A DNA stretch of 6,536 nt from Verrucomicrobiota bacterium (lineage in GTDB: Bacteria > Verrucomicrobiota > Verrucomicrobiia > Limisphaerales > UBA9464): positions 1 to 6,536 of the forward strand of contig CANGMO010000132.1 of NCBI GenBank assembly GCA_947454295.1. The letters run 5' to 3'. Position numbers and translations under genes: made by a program. Each line of letters opens with the position of its first letter. Position 1 is the stretch's first letter. Positions 1 through 6,420 of the stretch are shown here, piece by piece. The notes under the pieces were generated by a model. It saw nothing but the letters and a program-made list of their open reading frames with translations. It was not told the origin of the DNA and ran no database searches.

Positions 1-68
1 ACGACGAGGCATCCTGCGATCAAGGCCGCGCTGCTTCCAAACCACCGGGACAAATGGGGAGAACACAT
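1..68 (-). CDS. N-terminus of a probable lipoprotein (partial, runs off the left edge)
   Basis: A minus-strand reading frame opens with ATG at 68-66 and stays open to the window edge, giving 22 complete codons. The visible residues are MCSPHLSRWFGSSAALIAGC followed by LV. This reads as a bacterial export signal: a short n-region with Arg8, a hydrophobic stretch from about Trp9 to Ile17, then Ile-Ala-Gly-Cys at residues 17-20, which fits a lipobox with Cys20 as the lipidated residue. It lies 79 bp downstream of gene A on the same strand, so it could be the third gene of that cluster. Against it: there is no Shine-Dalgarno sequence (the bases just upstream, CACCTCCCC, are the opposite of one), and only 68 bp are visible. 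The function cannot be told. The other two minus frames here are closed by stops or give only a 32-codon ORF. Confidence 0.4.
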   Translation of the reverse strand, partial: MCSPHLSRWFGSSAALIAGCLV

Positions 69-147
69 GGGGAGGTGACCCGAGGATGCGCCATCGCTTC
101 GAGGCGGTCCACCATCTCCGATCAAGTCATGCCTCTTCGGGGCCAGA

Positions 148-864
148 TCACGGCTTCCCCGGAGTCGTCCCATCCTTGAGCCGACGGTGCCACACCACCT
201 TCAATCGATGCCCCTCCACCGGCTTCAATTCCACCCCGCGATCACGAAGCGCCGTCCAAAGCTGCAGAATCCGCCCGGACCGGGTCATCGCCACATAACC
301 CGCAGGCGGCACATACAGTTCGTCGGATTTGCGCGACATGAGGCTTGCCACCGACATGCCCGCCGCAGGCGGCGCCAGGGAAAGTTCGGCCGCGAAAGGC
401 TTGGCCTCGATCAGGGGTTTCTCGTCGGAATGCCGTTTCGGAAACTCCAAGAATCCCTCCGGGAGATCGATCCGGGACAAACGTTCCACGCCGCGTCGCA
501 GCTTGAGTCGCGTCAGGAACCCATGCAGCGGAACGTCGAGCGCATTGAACCAATCGGAACTCCGACCTTCGAGGCGATGGTAGGTGAGATTCGAGTACTC
601 CTCGACTGCGTCGACGATCGTGAGGCGACTCTTATAAAACGGGTGCAGTGGGCCGCCGCTGCCGGCAAACCACGGCTCCCCGGAAAGTGGTGGCGAAAAC
701 TCGGCTGCAAGGATCGGGGATTCGTCGCGGACTGTTGCAATGCGCCACACTCCGACGGCAGTCAATCCGACGGCAGTCAATCCGACGGCCGCCAGCAGCA
801 ACCATCGGAGCGAGGCAAGGCGACGTGTCACCCTCCCTCCTTCACTACGGATACTTCGTTTCAT
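148..864 (-). CDS. Single-pass membrane protein of unknown function (gene A)
   Basis: Encodes 238 residues and belongs to no family I recognise. The n-region (residues 1-20) is strongly basic, with seven Arg/Lys. It is followed by one hydrophobic helix at about 21-40 and a soluble part of about 195 residues, predicted by the positive-inside rule to lie in the periplasm. The soluble part contains a DAVEEY segment (85-90), an aromatic-rich stretch near Trp105, an Arg-rich amphipathic stretch (about 114-131) and a C-terminal helix-turn-strand segment (about 196-225, around LWTALRDRG and LKVV). That segment resembles the end of gene B and, faintly, secretin N0/STN units. The ATG at 864 is chosen because GGAGGTGATC lies 1-10 nt upstream, with GGAGG at a 6-nt spacing. 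A GTG at 831, preceded by AAGGAGG, is a credible alternative start (227 residues). The start overlaps the last 20 bp of gene B, which implies co-transcription and translational coupling. The membrane helix is partly built from a 15-bp tandem repeat. The protein contains no cysteine. Confidence 0.8.
   Translation of the reverse strand: MKRSIRSEGGRVTRRLASLRWLLLAAVGLTAVGLTAVGVWRIATVRDESPILAAEFSPPLSGEPWFAGSGGPLHPFYKSRLTIVDAVEEYSNLTYHRLEGRSSDWFNALDVPLHGFLTRLKLRRGVERLSRIDLPEGFLEFPKRHSDEKPLIEAKPFAAELSLAPPAAGMSVASLMSRKSDELYVPPAGYVAMTRSGRILQLWTALRDRGVELKPVEGHRLKVVWHRRLKDGTTPGKP
751..789. repeat. 15-bp in-frame tandem repeat within the gene A membrane helix
   Basis: The unit TCCGACGGCAGTCAA (plus strand) occurs at 751-765 and is repeated exactly at 766-780; 781-789 match its first nine bases, giving 2.6 copies. 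The period is five codons, so any change in copy number keeps the frame. On the minus strand it encodes the repeated residues GLTAV inside the hydrophobic segment (about residues 26-38). Exact copies suggest recent duplication by slippage. Confidence 0.9.
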
Positions 865-1687
865 CGATCACCTCCGAGGCGTACTTCGCCGCCGACTGGG
901 TCGGAAACACCTTGATCACGTTGGGTCTTAACTCCATGAGCGTGTAGCCATTGAGGGCGAGAATCTCTTTGAGTGTTCGACGGAGCGTTTGGGGTCCGGT
1001 GGCGAGCCGATTGGTTCGGGAGGCAGCGCGAACCATCAAATCCTCGAATCTCTGGACAGTGACAGTTGCAACTCCATTGGTTCCAGGGGTAGCGCGAAGT
1101 TGGATCCAATCTCCATCCAGTCCGGGTGCATAGAAGGTCGTGAAGGCAGCTGCGGGATCCAACCGTCCGGTTACCGCATAGTAATGAACGGCGTCAGCCA
1201 TCGAAATCGTTGCTCCAGCGGGCAACCGTATTCCGAGGATTTTGTTCTCCAGGCGGGAACGGTAGGCGCGCAGCCAACTCCACAGACTCGGATAGCTGAA
1301 TCGCACGGGCCCCATGACGCTCTTACCCCACATCGTGGATGGCGGCGGAAGATTCAGAATCGGCCGTTCGGGGTCGGGTGCCAGAGGCTTCAGTGTCACG
1401 GGGCGGAAGCCCAACCCAACCCCGATGGACTGGGTAAGATCCGGTTCATTGGTCAGGGATTTCAGAAACTGCGCCGACGAGGACGCGGTGGGCATCGCCG
1501 GAGGGAACACGGGGCCCGAAGCGAGTGGCGTCGACGACGGAACGGCAGGTGGTGCCGGCGAATCAGGAACTGCCGCAACTCGTCGTTCGTGGAATAGCCA
1601 CCACCCCGCTGAGGCCAAGCCCACCGCCATAAGACCACACGCAACGACGATCCAGTGGGGGCGGCGATTGGCAAATGGAGGCTCCAT
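845..1687 (-). CDS. Signal-anchored membrane protein with proline-rich linker (gene B)
   Basis: Encodes 280 residues; no family is recognised with confidence. There is a short basic n-region (Arg8, Arg9), one hydrophobic helix at about 12-32, a Pro/Ala/Ser-rich linker (about 40-70), then an extracytoplasmic part. Visible elements are a second Pro-rich stretch (about 96-117), an aromatic helix around SLWSWLRAYRSRL (134-146), ISMADAVHYYAVTGRLD (161-177), and a C-terminal segment, TLRRTLKEILALNGYTL followed by PNVIKVFP (234-262). That last segment looks like the helix plus beta-hairpin closing GspD N0 or STN domains, but the first half of such a domain is not evident. The layout of helix, Pro-rich linker and small periplasmic domain also recalls TonB or GspC; neither is claimed. 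The ATG at 1687 was chosen over an in-frame TTG at 1825 because the membrane anchor follows directly and a weak GGGA lies upstream. It is the first gene of the leftward cluster, divergent from the large plus-strand gene. Confidence 0.78.
   Translation of the reverse strand: MEPPFANRRPHWIVVACGLMAVGLASAGWWLFHERRVAAVPDSPAPPAVPSSTPLASGPVFPPAMPTASSSAQFLKSLTNEPDLTQSIGVGLGFRPVTLKPLAPDPERPILNLPPPSTMWGKSVMGPVRFSYPSLWSWLRAYRSRLENKILGIRLPAGATISMADAVHYYAVTGRLDPAAAFTTFYAPGLDGDWIQLRATPGTNGVATVTVQRFEDLMVRAASRTNRLATGPQTLRRTLKEILALNGYTLMELRPNVIKVFPTQSAAKYASEVIDETKYP
865..875 (-). promoter_or_regulatory. Near-perfect Shine-Dalgarno sequence for gene A, inside gene B
   Basis: Read on the minus strand, 875-865 is GGAGGTGATCG, immediately followed by the ATG at 864. 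The first ten bases are fully complementary to the conserved GATCACCTCC end of bacterial 16S rRNA. The spacing from GGAGG to ATG is 6 nt. The same bases encode Ser-Glu-Val-Ile-Asp near the C-terminus of gene B, so ribosomes finishing B pass directly over the A initiation site. This supports the ATG at 864 and translational coupling. Confidence 0.85.
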
Positions 1688-1864
1688 GGAATTCCCAGGC
1701 TGTCGGCGGTCCGGGCAGACGCAGGCGAATCCAATCGACCTCCCAGCCGGAAAATCGTTCAAAGCCCGCGGCGGCGCTTCCTCTCGCTCCGGATAGCCCC
1801 TTCCCGCCCGGGAAATCCTTGGCAAGGCGACGCGGTGTCCGCACGGTCACTCACCCACTTCCCG
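1688..1864. other. Divergent intergenic region, presumed two-way promoter
   Basis: This 177-bp gap separates the starts of gene B (minus) and the large secreted protein (plus), so promoters for both should lie here or inside the 5' ends. The stretch is GC-rich and I see no convincing -35/-10 pair on either strand. It contains a perfect inverted repeat at 1801-1814 and AAGG at 1824-1827, seven bases before a GTG at 1835 that is in frame with the large gene. Both long open frames extend into this gap through alternative starts, but neither extension looks protein-like. Confidence 0.6.
1801..1814. repeat. Perfect short inverted repeat upstream of the large gene
   Basis: TTCCCG-CC-CGGGAA has 6-bp arms separated by 2 bp. 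It lies 20 bp before the alternative GTG start (1835) and 50 bp before the ATG (1865) of the large gene. Its position would suit a dimeric repressor operator, but such a palindrome can arise by chance in GC-rich DNA and no second copy was seen. There is no T-tract, so it is not a terminator. Confidence 0.3.
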
Positions 1865-4800
1865 ATGGATTCCCTCCTGCATCCCTGGCGTCGCCTCCGG
1901 CTGGCGCTCGGCACCGCGCTGCTCCTGCAGTTCGCCGGCCCGCTTGCCGCCGCCCCGCTCCTGGTGGAAACCCTCCCGGCGGCCGGCACAAGGGTCGAGG
2001 GACTCACCACCATGGAGGTGCGTTTCGACACCGCCGTTTCGGGCGTCGATGCCGAGGACCTGCTGGTCAATGGCTCACCCGCCACTTCGGTCGCGAGCGC
2101 TTCGTCAGCGGTCTACGTCTTCTCGTTTCCCCAGCCCGCGGGAGGTGACGTGGAGTTTCGCTGGCGGAGCAACGCCGGCATCGTCGATGCCAGCCAGCCC
2201 AGCCAGGTGTTTGGCGGTGGATCCTGGAAGGTCACCTACGATCCCGCACTGGCCCGCCGGCACGTCATGATCTCGGAATTCATGGCGGAAAATGACGTCA
2301 CGCTGTACGACGATGACTGCGATCGCCCCGACTGGATCGAGCTCTACAACGGCGGTACCACCGTGGTGAATCTGCTCGACTGGTCGCTGACCGACGACGA
2401 CGCGCAATTGGGCAAATGGAAGTTCCCGGCCTACGACCTGCAGCCGGGGGCGTATCTGGTGGTGTTCGCCTCCCAGAAGAACAAGACCTTCCTTCCGGCG
2501 CGCGCCTGCCGCACCCACGCCAACAGCCTCGCCAGCTTCCACACCAATTTCCGGCTCGATCCCGGCGGCGAATACCTCGCGCTCGTCGCACCCGACGGCG
2601 AGGTTATCTCGGACTTCGGTCCCGCCTACCCCCCGCAGCGACGCGACGTAAGCTACGGCCGCGATCCCTCGACACCTGCAGTGGTGGGCTACTTCACCAA
2701 GCCAACACCCGGTTCCGCCAATGCCACCACCGGGGATGGGTTCGCGCCGCCGGTTCAGTTTTCCCGACCGGGTCTCACCTTCGTCGATCCCTTCCGCTTG
2801 TCGCTCCACAGCGACCGTCCGGATGCGACCATCCACTTCACTGCCGACGGCTCGTTTCCCACACCCGGAGGCGTCTCCACGCGCGTCTACTCCGGCCCCA
2901 TCCTCATCACCAACACCGTCCAGATTCGCGCCCGCGCCACCGCGCCAGGACTGTTGCCGGGGGCTCCTTCGAGTGAGACCTACCTGATGTTGAGCGAAGA
3001 TCTCAACCAGCTGGCGACGATGACCTCCTCGATCCCGATCCTGGTCCTCACCACACTCAAGAGCACCAGCATCGGTGCGTCGGCAAATACGCCGATTCAC
3101 CTCAGCGTGTTCGAGCCCCGAGACGGACGGACCACCCTGACGACGCGTCCCACGCTGACCACACGCGGCGGCATCAAGACCCGTGGCTCCAGCACCGGCG
3201 GTCAGGCGCAGTCCAACTTCGCGATCGAATGGTGGGACGAATTCAATCAGGACCGCGACCTGGAGATTCTGGGCATGCCCAAGGATTCGGAATGGGTCCT
3301 CTACGCCCCGAGCGATCTGGATCCCACCATGATCCACAATCCATTCACCATGGGGCTGAGCCGTCAGATGAACTTCCCCGCCCCGGATACCCGGTTCGTG
3401 GAGGTGTATCTCAATCGCGGCGGCCCGGTGAAATCCACGGATTGGTTCGGCCTCTACGTGCTCATGCAGAAGCCGGGCCTCGCCAAGGGACGCATAGAGG
3501 AACCCAAGGCCGCGCCCGAGGATGTCAATCTTCCCGAAGTCACCGGCAGCTACCTGTTCAAGACCGATCGCCTCGATCCCGGCGATTCCGGGTTCAGCGC
3601 CGGCGGCACATTGAATGCCTACGTGGAGCCCAAGGAGCGCGAGATGCGTTCGCCGCAGCGCGCACCGCAGGTCGCCTACCTCGGCCAGTTCTTCCGCAAC
3701 CTCGACAACTCCCTGAGGGCGACCAATCCGAATATGCGGGACCCCGTGCTGGGATACCGGGCCTATCTCGATCTCACCAACTTCATCGACTACCACATCC
3801 TCGAGTTGCTGAGCGGACAAGTGGATGCCATCCGGCTCAGCTCCTACTTCTACAAGCCGCGGAACGGCCCGCTGAAATACGGCCCTCGCTGGGACTATGA
3901 CCGCGCTTGGGAGAGCAAAGGTGACGATCGCGACAACAATCCACGCGTCTGGGACACCGGCGGCGGATTGTTTGGCGTCCCGTGGTGGAATCGCCTGCTG
4001 ACCGATCGCGACGCATGGCAGACCTGGATCGACCGCTGGACCCTGCACCGTCGGACCACGCTGTCGCAGGCGAACATGTTCGCCTTCATCGACTCGCTGA
4101 CCAACCAGATCCGCTACAGCCAGCCGCGCGAGGTGCAGAAGTGGTCCATCACCGCGCCCCGCGTGAACTATCCCAACGAGATCGGGATCATGAAGTCATG
4201 GATCTCGAATCGGCTGGTTTGGATCGACGTCCAGTTTGCCTCCGCGCCCGTGTTGTCGGTGCCCGGTGGACCGGTTCCTTCCGGCACCGCCCTCAACGTG
4301 GTGCGGCCGGCCAGCGTCTCCAGCTCCACCAACGTCACCATTTACTACACGCTCGATGGCACGGACCCGCGTCCGCCCGACGGCATCGCGACGCCCACGG
4401 CGCTGATCTACACCGGCCCCATCGTCATCACGACCAACACACGGGTCACCGCCCGCCTGCTCGACAAGGGACGCATTCAACGCAGCACCCTGGCCACCTC
4501 GCCGTGGTCCGCGCCGGTGGCCGCCACCTATGTGGTGACGCCTCCGGCCCTGGTGCTGACCGAGTTGATGTATCATCCCGCGCCGCCACCGCCGGGGTCC
4601 ACCAACGGCCCGGGGGATTTCGAATTCGTGGAGGTGAAGAACATCTCGTCCGCGACCGTGAATCTGGCCGGCTACCGCTTCACTTCCGGAATTCACTTCA
4701 GCTTTGCAGGCACCAACGCCATCAGCGGACTCGCCCCCGGACAGCGCGCCGTCGTGGTGCGCAATCGCGAGGCGTTTCTCTCCCTGTATCCCGGACTGGA

Positions 4801-6403
4801 ATCCTCCATCGCTGGGGAATACACGGGCCAACTCTCCGGCAGCGGGGAACGTCTCACACTCACCGGGCCTGCCGGCGAAGGGATCTTCGATCTCGACTAC
4901 TCCAGCGCCTGGCGGCCGATCACCGATGGTCTGGGTTTCTCACTGGTCCTGCGGGACGAACACACCATCCCCGCTGCGCTCAACGACCCCGCCCGCTGGC
5001 GTCGCAGCAGCCGACCCGGTGGATCGCCCGGCGCGCTGGATCCCGAGCCCGGCGCGGAGCCCGCGCACATCGTGATCAATGAAGTCCTCGCCGCGCCGTC
5101 CGCCGATGGCGGCGACTGGATCGAACTGTTCAATCCGGAGAATCGCGATGTCGACGTGAGCGGGTGGTTTCTGACCGACACGCTCGCTGATCCGCGCCTC
5201 GCGCAGCTTCCCGTCGGATATCACGTGCCTGCCCAGGGCTACCTGGTGATTCCACGCAAAGCCTTCACGCCAGCGCCCGGAGTTGGATTCGGCCTGTCCG
5301 CCAGCGGCGATCAAGTCTGGCTGTTGTCCGCCGATGCCTCGGGCGCGCTCACCGGCTGGTTGCACGGCGGCTCCTTCGGCGCCTCCCTGCGCGATGTCAG
5401 CTACGGACGCGAGCTCGCCGCCGACGGGCGCGAGCATTTCACACTGCAGTCCAAGCCCACCCCAGGCGCGGTGAACGCCGGTGCGTTGGTGGGCCCGGTG
5501 ATCCTCTCAGAACTCGCCCCCTCGAGGTCCATCGCCGCGGGCGCCGTCGGCATTCGCGACGCGTTCATCGAGCTGGCGAACCTCAGCACGGCTCCCGTGG
5601 CGCTGTTCGATGCCGTCGCCACACACCGCACCTGGCACCTGCGTGGTGACGTGGACTTCGAGTTCCCGTCCGACACGTCGCTCGCCCCCGGAGAACGCAT
5701 TCTGGTGGTGGAGTTTGATCCCACCCTGGACCCCTTCGAGCTCGCCGGGTTCCGCGTGCGCCATCGCATCCCGGAGTCCGTGCGCGTATTCGGCCCCTGG
5801 CAGGGCGGCGCCTCGGCTGCGGGATTCCACGTGCGTCTGATGCGACCGGCTCCCAGCGTCGATGGTGCCGGCCCCGAAGTGGCCGTCGAAGACGCGATAC
5901 TCGCCAACGCCAGCGCCACGGCCGATGGATTTCGTCGGGGATGGAGCTTCGCGCGCCGGATTCCCCCAGCGTCAGCCACCGATGTGACCCAATGGGCCGC
6001 CACCCCCAGCACCCCGGGTGAACTCGACGACACGCTCGACGGCATTCCCGACGGGTGGGCACGGCAACACGGACTTCCACTCCCGGCCGGCCCGGCGGCC
6101 ACCGATGCCGACACCGACGGCGACGGCTTTAGCGATCGCGCCGAAGAGCGAAACGGAACCGACCCTCTCGACGCCGCCAGCAATGCGAGCGTTCGCGTGT
6201 ACGTGTCCCGACGCGGACTGGTCACCGGATTTCTCGACGCCACCCCAGGGCGCGTGTTCGTGCTGGAGTCCAATGGCGGACTCAATGATCCGTTCTGGAC
6301 CACGGATCAGACGCTCACCGTCCCCGCCGACGGAACCCTCGCCGTCTCGTTTGAAACGCGCCTTCGGGAAAACCGGCTGTTCCGCCTTCGAAGCCGCGAA
6401 TGA
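1865..6403 (+). CDS. Secreted modular protein: four lamin-tail-like domains, CotH kinase domain, two chitobiase C-terminal-like domains
   Basis: Encodes 1512 residues. Residues 1-30 form a Sec signal peptide (basic HPWRRLR, hydrophobic LALGTALLLQFAG, cleavage near LAAA-P). Modules, by eye: Ig-like Big_5-type (31-127); lamin-tail 1 (133-287, DWIELYN at 156); chitobiase/hexosaminidase C-terminal-like 1 (298-375, DGS at 328); CotH kinase (about 390-790); chitobiase-like 2 (794-892, DGTDP at 831); lamin-tail 2 (897-1058, FEFVEV at 919); lamin-tail 3 (1068-1205, DWIELF at 1084); a divergent fourth (1213-1383, FIELAN at 1234); DADTDGDGFSD (1414-1424), a thrombospondin type 3/EF-like calcium motif; a C-terminal beta module ending FRLRSRE. 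CotH hallmarks are TRGSST (439-444), LGMP, FVEVYLN (511), GLYVLMQK (529), GSYLFKTD (561) and WDYDRAW (676-682, acidic D677/D679). In Bacillus, CotH is an atypical protein kinase acting on spore coat proteins; activity and substrate here are unknown. The ATG at 1865 puts the signal peptide first but has no Shine-Dalgarno sequence; a GTG at 1835 with AAGG seven bases upstream would add ten residues. Confidence 0.93.
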   Translation: MDSLLHPWRRLRLALGTALLLQFAGPLAAAPLLVETLPAAGTRVEGLTTMEVRFDTAVSGVDAEDLLVNGSPATSVASASSAVYVFSFPQPAGGDVEFRWRSNAGIVDASQPSQVFGGGSWKVTYDPALARRHVMISEFMAENDVTLYDDDCDRPDWIELYNGGTTVVNLLDWSLTDDDAQLGKWKFPAYDLQPGAYLVVFASQKNKTFLPARACRTHANSLASFHTNFRLDPGGEYLALVAPDGEVISDFGPAYPPQRRDVSYGRDPSTPAVVGYFTKPTPGSANATTGDGFAPPVQFSRPGLTFVDPFRLSLHSDRPDATIHFTADGSFPTPGGVSTRVYSGPILITNTVQIRARATAPGLLPGAPSSETYLMLSEDLNQLATMTSSIPILVLTTLKSTSIGASANTPIHLSVFEPRDGRTTLTTRPTLTTRGGIKTRGSSTGGQAQSNFAIEWWDEFNQDRDLEILGMPKDSEWVLYAPSDLDPTMIHNPFTMGLSRQMNFPAPDTRFVEVYLNRGGPVKSTDWFGLYVLMQKPGLAKGRIEEPKAAPEDVNLPEVTGSYLFKTDRLDPGDSGFSAGGTLNAYVEPKEREMRSPQRAPQVAYLGQFFRNLDNSLRATNPNMRDPVLGYRAYLDLTNFIDYHILELLSGQVDAIRLSSYFYKPRNGPLKYGPRWDYDRAWESKGDDRDNNPRVWDTGGGLFGVPWWNRLLTDRDAWQTWIDRWTLHRRTTLSQANMFAFIDSLTNQIRYSQPREVQKWSITAPRVNYPNEIGIMKSWISNRLVWIDVQFASAPVLSVPGGPVPSGTALNVVRPASVSSSTNVTIYYTLDGTDPRPPDGIATPTALIYTGPIVITTNTRVTARLLDKGRIQRSTLATSPWSAPVAATYVVTPPALVLTELMYHPAPPPPGSTNGPGDFEFVEVKNISSATVNLAGYRFTSGIHFSFAGTNAISGLAPGQRAVVVRNREAFLSLYPGLESSIAGEYTGQLSGSGERLTLTGPAGEGIFDLDYSSAWRPITDGLGFSLVLRDEHTIPAALNDPARWRRSSRPGGSPGALDPEPGAEPAHIVINEVLAAPSADGGDWIELFNPENRDVDVSGWFLTDTLADPRLAQLPVGYHVPAQGYLVIPRKAFTPAPGVGFGLSASGDQVWLLSADASGALTGWLHGGSFGASLRDVSYGRELAADGREHFTLQSKPTPGAVNAGALVGPVILSELAPSRSIAAGAVGIRDAFIELANLSTAPVALFDAVATHRTWHLRGDVDFEFPSDTSLAPGERILVVEFDPTLDPFELAGFRVRHRIPESVRVFGPWQGGASAAGFHVRLMRPAPSVDGAGPEVAVEDAILANASATADGFRRGWSFARRIPPASATDVTQWAATPSTPGELDDTLDGIPDGWARQHGLPLPAGPAATDADTDGDGFSDRAEERNGTDPLDAASNASVRVYVSRRGLVTGFLDATPGRVFVLESNGGLNDPFWTTDQTLTVPADGTLAVSFETRLRENRLFRLRSRE

Positions 6404-6405
6404 GC

Positions 6406-6420
6406 CGCTAGCGCAGCTGC
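6406..6420. repeat. Two abutting 8-bp palindromes at the convergent junction
   Basis: CGCTAGCG at 6406-6413 and GCAGCTGC at 6413-6420 are both perfect palindromes sharing one base. They sit just after the stop codon of the large gene and cover the stop codon of the convergent partial gene. There is no U-tract on either strand, so an intrinsic terminator is not supported. The arms are short and may be chance. Confidence 0.25.

Noticed and set aside
86..298. 70-codon plus-strand frame with a good Shine-Dalgarno sequence (GGAGGTGA at 71-78, 7 nt before the ATG).
   Set aside because: The product is rich in Arg, Ser and His with no fold-like pattern, and most of it lies antisense to the 3' end of gene A. 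The ribosome site is probably a coincidence, though it is the best of the antisense candidates.
866..875. GATCACCTCC on the plus strand, resembling the 3' end of 16S rRNA.
   Set aside because: No other rRNA sequence is nearby. It is simply the complement of the Shine-Dalgarno sequence of gene A.
187..915. 242-codon plus-strand open frame opposite gene A.
   Set aside because: Its composition is dominated by Arg, His and Gln. Gene A on the other strand has a membrane helix, a perfect ribosome site and a coupled start, so A is the real gene.
1688..1825. Extension of gene B to a TTG at 1825.
   Set aside because: It would add 46 charged, Pro/Arg-rich residues before the membrane anchor and use a rare start codon. 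The ATG at 1687 gives a normal signal-anchor protein.
1655..1864. Extension of the large gene upstream to an ATG at 1655.
   Set aside because: It would overlap the divergent start of gene B and bury the signal peptide behind 70 unrelated Arg/Pro-rich residues. The ATG at 1865 (or the GTG at 1835) fits better.
2105..4048. 647-codon minus-strand open frame inside the large gene.
   Set aside because: It is fully antisense to the CotH/lamin-tail coding region, whose domains are unmistakable. Long antisense frames are expected in GC-rich genes, and the translation has no recognisable domain or signal.
5401..6303. 300-codon minus-strand open frame.
   Set aside because: It is antisense to the end of the large gene; its Ser/Arg/Pro-rich composition is typical of a GC shadow.
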